From: Planctomycetota bacterium
GTDB lineage: Bacteria; Planctomycetota; MHYJ01; WSZJ01; JACPWG01
Reading direction: 5' to 3'
Length of the DNA: 64,000 nt
Assembly: GCA_016197205.1 (NCBI GenBank)
Contig: JACPWG010000071.1
Coordinates: forward strand, 1-64,000
In this document: piece after piece, positions 40,373 through 49,010 of the stretch
How positions within the stretch are numbered: position 1 is the stretch's first letter
How the letters are laid out: every line of letters begins with the position of its first letter
The notes under the pieces: model-generated
The model's database searches: none
What the model saw: the letters and a program-made list of their open reading frames with translations, nothing else
Told to the model about the DNA's origin: nothing
Made by a program: the position numbers and the translations under genes

Positions 40373-41131
40373 GGCCTTGACGTGCCGCCGGGTGTCGGAG
40401 GAGCGGCCGGCACGGAACAGCTCTTCCGGGGTGGGGGCGAACCGGAACGGCGGGAAGGGGCCGCCGTATTCGATGTGCAGCTTCATGCCTTCGATGGCGG
40501 CGTTCGTGACCTCGACGGCGCGACGAAAGGCCTGCGAATGCTCGGCCTCGATGAGACAGGCCGCGTCCACGCAGAGGATCCCAGAGTCCGATACCAGCAT
40601 GCCGTGACGGGTGGTCCCCTGGAGGATGCGCAGCGTCGCGTCCTGAAGCGTGTCCGCGATCACGTCCCCCCAGATGATGGAGACCCAGTTCCAGAAGTGG
40701 TTCGGGTCCGCATGCCCCGGCGCCGTCGCGGTCGGCACCGCGGTCGGCTCCAGGAAGAGGCCGATCCGCCACTCCTGGACCGACTGGCTCCACTCGAGGT
40801 GCCGGCGGATCCGATCCGTGTGTGCCAGCATCGCCGCGCGCACGAGGTCCGCCTCGATGCGGGGCACGGGGCTCCGCCAGGGCGCGAACCGACCCTGGTG
40901 GGCGAGCAGCGTCCCCAACTGTTCCGCGGAGGTCTGGTGGGACAGGCAGAATTGCGGGTCGAGCGGCGTGCCCGGCGGAGGGGGCGGCTCGAGCAGGGCC
41001 ACGACGGCCGAGAAGTCCGAGCCTCGGACCTCTTCGAGCCCTGGCCAGAAGCCGGCCCGAACGGACCTGGTGAGTCCTGGAGGACTCGCGAAGCCGATCC
41101 ACTGCGTTTCCAGTCCCGGAGGGCTGCTCAT
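40370..41131 (-). CDS. Unknown protein, weakly GvpL/GvpF-like
   Basis: A 253-aa soluble protein from ATG 41131 (GAGG six bases upstream). Its middle (LSHQTSAEQLGTLLAHQGRF ... LEWSQSVQEWRIGLFLEP) recalls the part of GvpL/GvpF gas-vesicle proteins where a low-threshold loop precedes a W-x-hydrophobic strand. The similarity is faint, and no gvpA, gvpN or gvpJ is nearby. The C terminus carries WNWVSIIWGDVIADTLQDAT and a GMKLHIEYGGPFPPFRF motif. I would treat it as unknown. Its stop codon is provided by the end of the TIR element at 40372, so the C terminus may have been altered by insertion. Confidence 0.55.
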   Translation of the reverse strand: MSSPPGLETQWIGFASPPGLTRSVRAGFWPGLEEVRGSDFSAVVALLEPPPPPGTPLDPQFCLSHQTSAEQLGTLLAHQGRFAPWRSPVPRIEADLVRAAMLAHTDRIRRHLEWSQSVQEWRIGLFLEPTAVPTATAPGHADPNHFWNWVSIIWGDVIADTLQDATLRILQGTTRHGMLVSDSGILCVDAACLIEAEHSQAFRRAVEVTNAAIEGMKLHIEYGGPFPPFRFAPTPEELFRAGRSSDTRRHVKA

Positions 41132-41335
41132 GTCGTACCTCAGTGTCAGGCATCCACCTTGAACTGCCTCATCCTAAAGCAAGGGGCTTGCCATTCGTCG
41201 ACCGCTCCCCCGAGCTTCAGTGCGATCCTGGGTCGCGCTCCAACTCCATGCCCGGTACCACTTCTGCGCATCGTGACGGAAGGCGCAACGCGCGGTTTGC
41301 GAATTTTACGATTGACGACTGCGGGAGCCCGGCGT

Positions 41336-41405
41336 GGTCACGCCCAGTTACAGGTGGGGGGGGGGCCTGGTCACGACGCGTTACCCGGGCGGGGGGGGGG
41401 CGCGG
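41336..41405. repeat. Two direct repeats ending in long G-runs
   Basis: tggtcacgcccagttacagg followed by about ten G, then tggtcacgacgcgttacccg followed by gc and nine or more G. The spacing is about 36 bp. It lies in the divergent gap between the GvpL-like gene and the kinase-FGE gene (41132-41660), about 110 bp upstream of the putative kinase promoter. The G-runs could form a quadruplex or a slippage-prone tract. Confidence 0.6.
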
Positions 41406-41514
41406 CGGAGGCGCCCGGAGTCCATGCACGAATCGTCGACCCGGGCCGGTGGGATGCGCAACCGAGGGCCAAACTGATCAGCCCGGGGAGTGGGAGCCGA
41501 CTTCTGCCGCGCCC

Positions 41515-41543
41515 TTGCGTTCTCAAAGCAGGCTTGCTATCGT
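41515..41543 (+). promoter_or_regulatory. Possible promoter of the kinase-FGE gene
   Basis: TTGCGT (41515-41520), a 17-bp spacer and TATCGT (41538-41543) with a TGC extended -10. It fits spacing rules but both boxes are imperfect. The leader to ATG 41661 would be about 110 bases. Confidence 0.4.
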
Positions 41544-41660
41544 GTCCTCGTCATCCCGGCGGTGGCTCGCGCCTGCATTTCGATTCCATGTAGAGGCTTC
41601 AGTATTGGCGATGCCGGCCGAAGTCGGCGTCAAGTTCGCAAGCCTGGGAGAAGTCGGACC

Positions 41661-43643
41661 ATGCCGGAGCGGGCACCGGTTTCCTGCGGTCAATGCGGTC
41701 AGCCGCTGCCTGACGCGGCCCGCGTCTGCCCGCGCTGTGGGACGCCTGTCCCCGCGGCCCAGCGCATCCGCGCGGGCGGCTCCCCGACCCTCCCCCCAAC
41801 GGCGATTGTCCCGGCCCCGTCGAGCGGGGACGCAGCCGACATCGTCCCGCCTTCCCCCCCTGTGGCCAGTGGCGCCGGGGCACGCGGAGGGGCGGCCAAG
41901 CGGATCCTTGCCGGCAAATACGAAGTGCTGGGACTTCTGGGCGCCGGCAGTTTCGGGGCGGTCTATCGGGTCCGCCACCTCGTCTTGAACTGCGAGCAGG
42001 CCCTGAAGCTGCTCAATGTCGCGCTCTTCTTCAAGCCGGAATTCCGTGCCCGTTTCAAACGCGAGGCGGAGCTGCTCCTGAAACTCCATCACCCGGCCAT
42101 CGTCGCTGTGCGCGACGTGGGCGAATGGGAAGACTCCCTCTACATGGTGATGGACTTGTGCCCCGGCCGCACGCTGGAGTGCGCCCTGGCGGAGCGGGGA
42201 CGGATCCCGGCGCGCACGGCCGGGCGCCTGGCCGTCCATGTGCTCCGCGCGCTGGAGCACGCGCACGAGGCGGGCATCGTGCATCGCGATCTGAAACCCG
42301 CGAACCTGATGGTCGCCTGCGAAGACACGGACGCGTGGGAAATTCGGGTCCTGGACTTCGGTTTGGCGAAGGTCCTGCGCCGACCTGGAGCGGCGAACCC
42401 GGGGCTGACCAGCCTGACGCAGAGGGGGGCGGTCCTGGGGAGCTTCGGCTATATGAGCCCCGAACAGGCCGGCGGCAAGCAGATCGACGAGCGGACCGAC
42501 CTCTACGCCCTGGGGGTCGTGCTCTACGAGATGCTGACGGGGAGGCGACCCTTCGAGGCGGAGGAAATTGCCGCCTTGCTCGAGCAGATCCGGACGCAGC
42601 CGCCGCCGCCGTTCAGCGAGCTGGGCGTGTCCTGCGACGTGCGGGGTGTTGAAGCGGTGGTGAGGCGTGCGCTGGCGAAGCGGCGCGAGGATCGGCCGGC
42701 GTCGGCGCGGGAAATGCGCGAGGAACTCGAGGCACTGCTCAGCGGGCAGGGGGTCGCGGTTCCGCCGGAGTCCGTCCCGGGACCGGCGGGCCTGTCGTGC
42801 GCCCCTGACCGGGTCGGCGCAGGGACCGCCGAGCCGGCTCAGCCGGTGGTAAGGACGCCGTCTCCGTCCGACCTTTCGTACCTTGGGAAAAACCCTCAGG
42901 GCTGCGACGAGTTTCGGCACGAGCCGTCCGGACTCACCCTCATCCTCGTCCCTGCGGGCGAATTCAGCATGGGGAGCGATGACGGCGATAGCGACGAGAA
43001 GCCCCCGCACCGGGTCGTCCTGGACGAATACCTCATCGCAAAGCACCCGGTGACGAACGGGCAATACCAAGCCTTCACCCGAGCGACGGGACGAACGCCC
43101 CCGGCACAGCCCGCGGACGGACTCCTCTACCCGAACTACTTCGCCGACGAGCGCTACGCGAATTACCCGGTCGTGAACGTGAGTTGGAACGACGCGCAGG
43201 CCTTCTGCGCGTGGGCCGGGCTGCGTCTCCCGACCGAGGCGGAGTGGGAGCGCGCCGCGCGCGGGGTGGACGGGCGAAAGTACGCGTGGGGGAACGCGGA
43301 GCCGGCGGACACGCTGTGCCGGTTCGCCGGACGCAGGCCGGGGACCGAGGACGAATTCACCTCACCGGTGGATCGACACCCTGCGGGCGCCTCTCCCGTC
43401 GGCGCACTGGACTTGGCGGGGAACGTGTGGTCGTGGTGCGCCGACGCGTACGGCAGGGACACCTACGCAACCTGTCGCGACGGGGAGCGCAACCCCACGG
43501 GCCCCGACGCCGGCTCCGCGCGGGTGGTGCGCGGCGGGTCCTGGCGGAACCCGTCGTGGAGTCTGCGCGCGTCGAATCGCTACCGCTATTCGCCGGGCCG
43601 CGGCTTCAGCACGGTAGGCGTGCGCGCCGCGAGGAGTCGATAG
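41661..43643 (+). CDS. Zinc-ribbon Ser/Thr protein kinase fused to an FGE-like (sulfatase-modifying-factor) domain
   Basis: A 660-aa protein from ATG 41661. An N-terminal zinc ribbon has C9, C12, C23 and C26. The Hanks-type kinase (about 87-345) has LGAGSFGAVY, Lys116, HRDLKPAN (Asp210), LDFGLAK, and GYMSPEQ with a long activation segment. The C-terminal ~230 residues are FGE-like (LVPAGEFSMGSDD, HPVTNGQYQAF, LRLPTEAEWERAARG, LDLAGNVWSWCAD, RVVRGGSW). True FGE oxidises sulfatase cysteines using a Cys pair just after RGGS; here that stretch reads WRNPSWSLRASNR, with no Cys. The domain is probably a binding module, not an enzyme. There is no transmembrane helix, so the kinase is probably cytoplasmic. 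No partner phosphatase is adjacent. Confidence 0.92.
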   Translation: MPERAPVSCGQCGQPLPDAARVCPRCGTPVPAAQRIRAGGSPTLPPTAIVPAPSSGDAADIVPPSPPVASGAGARGGAAKRILAGKYEVLGLLGAGSFGAVYRVRHLVLNCEQALKLLNVALFFKPEFRARFKREAELLLKLHHPAIVAVRDVGEWEDSLYMVMDLCPGRTLECALAERGRIPARTAGRLAVHVLRALEHAHEAGIVHRDLKPANLMVACEDTDAWEIRVLDFGLAKVLRRPGAANPGLTSLTQRGAVLGSFGYMSPEQAGGKQIDERTDLYALGVVLYEMLTGRRPFEAEEIAALLEQIRTQPPPPFSELGVSCDVRGVEAVVRRALAKRREDRPASAREMREELEALLSGQGVAVPPESVPGPAGLSCAPDRVGAGTAEPAQPVVRTPSPSDLSYLGKNPQGCDEFRHEPSGLTLILVPAGEFSMGSDDGDSDEKPPHRVVLDEYLIAKHPVTNGQYQAFTRATGRTPPAQPADGLLYPNYFADERYANYPVVNVSWNDAQAFCAWAGLRLPTEAEWERAARGVDGRKYAWGNAEPADTLCRFAGRRPGTEDEFTSPVDRHPAGASPVGALDLAGNVWSWCADAYGRDTYATCRDGERNPTGPDAGSARVVRGGSWRNPSWSLRASNRYRYSPGRGFSTVGVRAARSR

Positions 43644-43848
43644 CTCCTGTTTCCGCGCCGGAGGGTCGGGGGGCGCCCCCGTCCGCGAATGCCGACCCCA
43701 GGTACCGCCCGACCGCGCGGGAGAAGAGCGGGTGCCGGTCTCCCCACCGCCTGCGCCCGAGGTGCTTGCAAACTACGCCCACTTCGTGGCTCGGCGTCTC
43801 GACTGGGGCCGAACTCCACTCCGCGTGTAGTCTTGGCGAGATGCGCGC

Positions 43849-44601
43849 TTATTCTCCGGCGCGAACGGTCCCCTCCCATTCGTAGCTCATGCTGTTCCCA
43901 GCAATCTTGAACGGAGCTACGGAGACGCGTACGGACTCGCCGGAGCGGGGGAGTCTGAAGGATCGCCCCGGCGAGGTGAAGGTGGACGACCATTCGCTCC
44001 GGATGGATCCACCTGACGACCGCCCCAGCGTCGCACTCCCCTTCTCAATCAGGGTCTTGCCGTCCGTGGTCCACGTTAGCTGATAGTCCTTGGCCGAGAC
44101 GATGTCCGTGGGGCCATCGTACGTTCCAGTCACGTTGAGCAGCGTTGACCACTCTCCGGCGTTGACGGCCCGGACCTCCGCGTCGAATTCCAGTTTGCTA
44201 TTCGGGCATTCGGGGTAGGTCAGAACACGATGAACGTGATAGTTTCCACCTGTCAGGTCGTAGAGATTGAACACGTCCTTGCCGATTCTGCTGAGACCAG
44301 CAGCCGTGTGGTGAGTAGTTCAGGCGTGGGTACCAAAGGTCCCTGGATTGAAGCCCAACGGGAGCTTCGAATACTCGCACTTCGAACGTCCCCCCCGACT
44401 TGTGTCGATTGTCGCCGAGATGTTTCCGCTCACCTCAGCCCCGTTCACGAAACCCGTGACCCTTGTCCGCGACAGGATCTCGCGATCACGCGGCGCGTTA
44501 CTGTTGCGGGTAGCGCACGCTGGAAGGCCAAGCACCAGGGCCAGGGGGAGTACGACCCAGCGCGAAACCTGGATCAACCCCGATTGCGTTTGTGGCCTCA
44601 T
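43849..44601 (-). pseudogene. Lipoprotein gene interrupted by an in-frame TGA
   Basis: ATG 44601 has an excellent ribosome-binding site (GGAGGAGGTAGGA) and encodes a lipoprotein signal (VVLPLALVLGLPACA). After 93 codons (NPGTFGTHA) there is a TGA at 44320-44322. The same frame then continues without another stop for 157 codons to 43849, giving a plausible beta-rich domain (DVFNLYDLTGGNYHVHRVL ... YQLTWTTDGKTLIEKGSATL). Together this reads as one protein of about 250 aa. The simplest view is a nonsense mutation. Stop-codon readthrough, or a second start at GTG 44274, are alternatives. I see no selenocysteine machinery in the window. The family is unrecognised. It is convergent with the kinase-FGE gene. 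Confidence 0.6.
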
Positions 44602-45030
44602 TCCTACCTCCTCCGACTCGGGGTCCGGTCATGGCGGCGATGCGCAAGTCATCGCCTAATAGCCGAACGACGGCTCTTGGGTTGAACTCGCCGGCAAGGC
44701 TTACGAACAGCCGCACTTCCTTCTTGGCAGACTCGCTCCGTGTGATCCTTCCGCAGGGCCCCCTCAGGTCAAGCTGATCGGTCGGCGCTGCCTGTCGATC
44801 GACTCGTAGAATTCGATCCGAACTGTCAGCCCGAAATCCAGATGACGGCGATCTTACCTGCGGCCCAGCGTGAAAACAAGTGGAAATCGAAGCAGACCAC
44901 TGCCCCGGCGCGTGCTCGGCGGGGCCTAGCGCCCGCGCAAGAATGAGTGTAACCGTTCAGGGGCGGTGCGCAGCACCACGGAGTCACGGAGGGGTTGACA
45001 GGTCGATTCAGGAATCTGCCGACTTTATTT

Positions 45031-45095
45031 TGACAGGATAACAGGATCAACAGGACTTTCCAACGCCGTATCCAGTTGATCCTGTTATCCTGTCA
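45031..45095. repeat. 21-bp perfect inverted repeat (tgacaggataacaggatcaa type)
   Basis: The arm 45031-45051 (tgacaggataacaggatcaa plus one base) is repeated perfectly inverted at 45075-45095 around a 23-bp loop. It lies in the 44602-45215 gap, about 45 bp upstream of the putative promoter of the EACC1-like/CHAT pair. An inverted fragment of the gcgcccgcgcaag module is also present at 44925-44942. There is no T-run, so it is unlikely to be an intrinsic terminator. Confidence 0.85.
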
Positions 45096-45139
45096 GAGGC
45101 GCAGTGAATGGTGACCCCACAATCGCACGCGCGAGACAC

Positions 45140-45168
45140 TTGACGCGAAATCTCCGGTACGGTAGCCT
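45140..45168 (+). promoter_or_regulatory. Possible promoter of the EACC1-like/CHAT pair
   Basis: TTGACG (45140-45145), a 17-bp spacer and TAGCCT (45163-45168). The -35 is identical to that at 4139; the -10 is weak. Transcription would start near 45175, and the ribosome-binding site GGGAGGG is at 45204-45210. Confidence 0.45.
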
Positions 45169-45215
45169 TGGCGTGCTCGATATCGTCACTAAGGTACGAC
45201 CGCGGGAGGGATGCC

Positions 45216-45626
45216 ATGCCTGACGTTCGCTTCCAAATTCAGGGGGAAGACGCGGAGGCCGTCGCCGGAGAGCTGTCGGAGCAGATTCGGGGGCTCTTCG
45301 GAGAATCCCCGGCGCGTTCTTCGGGCGGGGTTTCGCCCGGCGCCGCGCGCGAAGGGGGGAAGGGGGTCGATCCGGTGGCGGTCGCGGCACTCGTGCTCTC
45401 CATTCCCGGGGCCATCCTGGCCACGATGGACCTCGCGCAGCGGCTGCAGGCGGCCGAGCGCGTGCGGAAACTGATCGCCTGGGCGAAGGAGCGCCTCCCC
45501 CGCGCGAAGGCGAAAATCGACTTCTTGCCGCCTGCCGGAGGCGCGCAGCCCTTGCAGGCCGTCGACGCGGGCGCGATTCTCGATGCCGCAGCGGCGCGCC
45601 CGGCCCCGCGCGAGGGGACGCGATGA
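45216..45626 (+). CDS. EACC1-like small protein, partner of a CHAT-STAND effector
   Basis: A 136-aa protein from ATG 45216 with GGGAGGG five bases upstream. The N terminus (VRFQIQGEDAEAVAGELSEQ) is a short alpha/beta-like unit. A Gly/Ser linker leads to KGVDPVAVAALVLSIPGAIL (about 49-68), a hydrophobic helix, then an amphipathic basic stretch (ERVRKLIAWAKERLPRAKAK). This matches my recollection of 'effector-associated constant component 1' proteins, described computationally beside caspase-like or trypsin-like effectors in NTP-dependent conflict systems. The assignment is by pattern and context, not by search. Its TGA overlaps the ATG of the CHAT gene (ATGA), so the two products are probably made in fixed ratio and work together. 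The helix may anchor it to the membrane or mediate assembly. Confidence 0.7.
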   Translation: MPDVRFQIQGEDAEAVAGELSEQIRGLFGESPARSSGGVSPGAAREGGKGVDPVAVAALVLSIPGAILATMDLAQRLQAAERVRKLIAWAKERLPRAKAKIDFLPPAGGAQPLQAVDAGAILDAAAARPAPREGTR

Positions 45627-48600
45627 GTCGGGCCGAGTTCCGGGTCGAGGGCGGTACGGTGCGCCTCGTCTGCGCCGACGCCACGCCGCGGCTGGACGAG
45701 AACCGGCCGTTCCGACCGGCGGACGCCGAGCGGCTCGCGGGGCTCACCTCCGCCTATCGCACGGCCTGCCGCACGCACACGGGCGCTGCCCTAGCCAAAG
45801 AGTTGCTTGGGCTTGGCCGCGACCTCTACGCGTGGCTGGAGGGGGATGCGTCCTGGCTCTCGCGCCTCGGCCACAACCTGCCCCCGCCGCTTGCCCTCGA
45901 GATCGCCGCTCCCCTACACCCCACCCCCGACGAGGAGCGCTTCCTGGAGGCACCCTGGGAGTTGTTGGCGCCGCGCGACCGCACCTTCCTGGGCGAAGAC
46001 CCGCGCACCGAGTTGGAGCCGATTCGCCGCCTCGGCCGCGCGACCGCGCAGCCTCCTCCCTCGGCTTTTCGCCTCTCGATCCTCTTCATGGCCGCCGCGC
46101 CCACCGGCGTGCGGGTGTTGGACTTCGAGGCTGAGGAGGCCGCGATCCTGCGCGCGTGCGACCCCGAGCTCGGCGCCCAGGGTCTGGACCTCGTCGTCGA
46201 GGAGAGCGGCGAGTTGCGCCGGCTGGCCGTCCGCGTGGCGGACCCGCATGCCCCGCCCGACGTGCTCCACCTTTCCTGTCACGGCACGCTCCGGGACGGG
46301 CATGCCGACCTCCTCCTCGAGACCGATGAGGGGGCGCCGGAGACCGTTTCCGCCGACGCCCTCGGGCGTGAGCTGGGCGAGCATCGCCCACGTCTGATCT
46401 TCCTCTCCGCCTGTCACTCCGCGGAGGCGTCCGGAATCGTCGACTCCACCGCGCGTGCAATGGTCGCGCGCGGCTTCCCCGCCGTCCTTGGCTGGGCCGC
46501 CGCAGTGGGCGATGTGGATGCGACGCTCTTTGCCTCGACCTTGTACCGGCGGCTCTCGCTCCACGAATCCGTCGAGGCCGCTCTCGCGGCCGCGCGCCGC
46601 GACCTGCTCAGGCCTCCTTCGCGTGCCCTCCCGGAACCGAGCGACGACTGGCACCTGGCTCGCCTCTATCTCGGCCCCGCGGGGGGTGGCGTCCTCGCGA
46701 GCGGGACCGCGCGTCGCGCCCCTCCGCCGGACACGCTCCTCAGGGAGTTTCTCGACCCTCGGACTCGCCAAGTGCCGGTCGCTCGACCGGCGGAGTTCGT
46801 GGGCCGCCGCCGGCAGCTCCAGGCAGTCCTGCGGGCCCTCCGGAAGCGGACAGGCCCCGGCGTTCTGATCCACGGCCTCGGCCGGCACGGCAAGTCGAGC
46901 CTGGCGGCGCGCGTGCGCCAGCGACTCGCTCCGCACGCGCTCGCGCTGGTCTTTGGGGAGGCGATGCAGGCTTACCACGCACGTTCGCTCCTGGAACGCT
47001 GTGCCCAGGCGATCGGCACCGACGCTTCACGTCGCCTCATCGAAGCCGCGTTGCCGGACGTCGACCGAGACGCCGGCCGCCTCGAGTCGGTCCTTCGACA
47101 ACTGCTGGAGGGCGAGTGTCGCCAGGAGCGCCCGCTCCTCCTGGTCATCGACGACCTGGAGAGGATCCTGATCGACCCGCTAGACGATGGACTGCACCGG
47201 GTTCACCCCGACTTGGTTGCCACCTTGCGGGCCGTCATCCGCGGATTTGCCGCCGCCGCGGACACCGACTCGCGGCTCCTCTTCACGAGCCGGTATCGCT
47301 TCACGCTGCCGGATGGCGCCCGGGACCGTGGGAAAGACCTTGCGGCGGTTCACGTCCCGCCGATGCTGGAGACGGAGAGTCGCAAGCAGGCGGGCGCGCA
47401 CGCTCGGCTGGCGCTCGCGGGGCGCGTTGCGGTGGACGTGGCGCGCATCCAGCGCTGCATCCGAGCTGGGCGTGGGAACCCGGGGCTCCAGGACCTCCTC
47501 CATCGGTTGGCCCAGGAAAATGCCGCTGCCTTCGATCATGCGGTGGCCGAGATCGAGGGCTACCTGGCGGGCGGCCACTCCCCCGAAGACCAGACCGTGG
47601 CGAGCTTCCTGGCGAATCTGGCCCTGGATCACCTCCTGGGTCTCTTGAGTCCTGGGGAATCGGCCTTCCTCAGGAGCACCACGCTCTTCACGTTGCCCGT
47701 GCCCAGGCCGGTGGTCGAGCAGCTCGCCCATGCGCTTGGCCTGGGCGACCCTGCGCGCGCCGTGGACAGGCTCCTCGCCCTGGGCGTGTGCGACGAATAC
47801 ACGGACGCCGTGGATCGGGAGCGCGCGGCCCTTGGCGTGAATCCGTTCGTGCGACCCAAACTGCCGCCGCTTGCCCAGGAGGAGCGCGCGGCGTTGGCGA
47901 AGCTGGTCGTCGAGCCCCTCTTCGAAGCATGGGGGGGCGGTGCGGGCAGTGCCCGGCGTGGCTTCGACTGCGACATCGAGCTTTGCCGGCTTGGCGTCGC
48001 CGGGCAATGCGCCCCGGTTGTGCTCTGCGTGGGCAAGGACGCGATCCGGGGCCTCGCAGCGGCCTCGCGCAATCCAGAGGCCGTCATCGTCGCGAAGGAA
48101 GCGCTCGCCCTCCTCGGCCGGTCCAGCGCATCGCCAGGCATTGGACTGCTCCGAGCGGCCGGCGAGGCTGCGGTCGCCGTGGGCGAGACACCCTCCGCGA
48201 GAGAGTGGTATCGGCAGGCGCTTGCGGCGGTCGCACAGGCCAAGCCCGATGCTGAAGAGCACACGGCCCTCCTCATCGCCCACGCCCGGCTCCTTGTCGA
48301 CGATGGCTCGATTCAGGAAGGGTTGGACTGCCTCGAGACCGCCGAGCGCTTGCTGTCCGCGGCGGACCGACAGAGGGAGCGAGCGGTGGTTCTTGGCGAG
48401 GTCGCCTGGATCAAGGTCGCCCGCGGGCAGGTGGACGAGGCGCTGAAGCTGCACGAGGAGGAGCTTCGCGTGTACGAGGCCCTCGGGGACGCCCGCTCGC
48501 GCGCGGTCACGTTGGGGGACATCGCCCGGATCAAGGTCGCCCGCGGGCAGGTGGACGAGGCGCTGAAGCTGCAAGAAGAAAGGCTCCACGTCAACGAGGC

Positions 48601-48916
48601 CCTCGGCGATCAAGACGGTCAGGCCGCCGCCCTCTGGGACCGGGCGCAGATCAGGCTCTCTCGGCAGGAAGGCGGCGCGATCGAGGACTTGGTCCGGAGC
48701 TGCAAGATCTTCGAGGCCATCGGGCGAGCAGAAGGCATCGCCGTTGTCGGATCGCTCCTCGGCCGGATCCTCGCGCTCCTCGGCCGGCGTGATCCAGCGC
48801 GGCACATGCTTGAACGCTCCTGCGCCGCCCTCCGACAGCTTGGGCGAGAGGATGAAGCGAAGGAGTTGGTGGCCATCATCGAGGAGCTACGGCGCAAGGG
48901 CGAGCCCGCTCCCTAG
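45623..48916 (+). CDS. CHAT protease-STAND NTPase-TPR protein
   Basis: A 1097-aa multidomain protein. The N-terminal half holds a CHAT (caspase HetF-associated with TPRs) peptidase: the APWELLAPRD segment, then the His/Cys dyad His220 (HLSCHG) and Cys264 (FLSACHSAEA). After FVGRRRQL comes a STAND-type NTPase with Walker A GLGRHGKS (418-425), Walker B LLLVIDD (505-511) and the LLFTSRYRF arginine-type motif. A winged-helix-like segment follows (about 660-730), then a C-terminal TPR region (about 840-1080). The last TPRs include a 40-residue unit repeated almost exactly. In known relatives the repeats sense a trigger, the NTPase oligomerises and the protease is released. All key residues are present, so it should be active. 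A target substrate is not encoded next door. Confidence 0.9.
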   Translation: MSRAEFRVEGGTVRLVCADATPRLDENRPFRPADAERLAGLTSAYRTACRTHTGAALAKELLGLGRDLYAWLEGDASWLSRLGHNLPPPLALEIAAPLHPTPDEERFLEAPWELLAPRDRTFLGEDPRTELEPIRRLGRATAQPPPSAFRLSILFMAAAPTGVRVLDFEAEEAAILRACDPELGAQGLDLVVEESGELRRLAVRVADPHAPPDVLHLSCHGTLRDGHADLLLETDEGAPETVSADALGRELGEHRPRLIFLSACHSAEASGIVDSTARAMVARGFPAVLGWAAAVGDVDATLFASTLYRRLSLHESVEAALAAARRDLLRPPSRALPEPSDDWHLARLYLGPAGGGVLASGTARRAPPPDTLLREFLDPRTRQVPVARPAEFVGRRRQLQAVLRALRKRTGPGVLIHGLGRHGKSSLAARVRQRLAPHALALVFGEAMQAYHARSLLERCAQAIGTDASRRLIEAALPDVDRDAGRLESVLRQLLEGECRQERPLLLVIDDLERILIDPLDDGLHRVHPDLVATLRAVIRGFAAAADTDSRLLFTSRYRFTLPDGARDRGKDLAAVHVPPMLETESRKQAGAHARLALAGRVAVDVARIQRCIRAGRGNPGLQDLLHRLAQENAAAFDHAVAEIEGYLAGGHSPEDQTVASFLANLALDHLLGLLSPGESAFLRSTTLFTLPVPRPVVEQLAHALGLGDPARAVDRLLALGVCDEYTDAVDRERAALGVNPFVRPKLPPLAQEERAALAKLVVEPLFEAWGGGAGSARRGFDCDIELCRLGVAGQCAPVVLCVGKDAIRGLAAASRNPEAVIVAKEALALLGRSSASPGIGLLRAAGEAAVAVGETPSAREWYRQALAAVAQAKPDAEEHTALLIAHARLLVDDGSIQEGLDCLETAERLLSAADRQRERAVVLGEVAWIKVARGQVDEALKLHEEELRVYEALGDARSRAVTLGDIARIKVARGQVDEALKLQEERLHVNEALGDQDGQAAALWDRAQIRLSRQEGGAIEDLVRSCKIFEAIGRAEGIAVVGSLLGRILALLGRRDPARHMLERSCAALRQLGREDEAKELVAIIEELRRKGEPAP

Positions 48917-49010
48917 ACTGACGGCGGCGCCGGGCCCGAGAGTGGTCGCCCCTGGCGAGGTCGCCCGGACACCTGCGCGATCCTCCGAGAGTCCCCTTTC
49001 GCGGTGACCG

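Noticed and set aside
41661..43643. Reading the FGE-like fusion as a sulfatase-maturation enzyme
   Set aside because: The cysteine pair needed for formylglycine formation is missing after RGGS, and no sulfatase gene is in the window.
44320..44322. TGA as a selenocysteine codon
   Set aside because: The residue context (FGTHA before it) is not a known redox motif, and I could not see a convincing SECIS-like hairpin just downstream.
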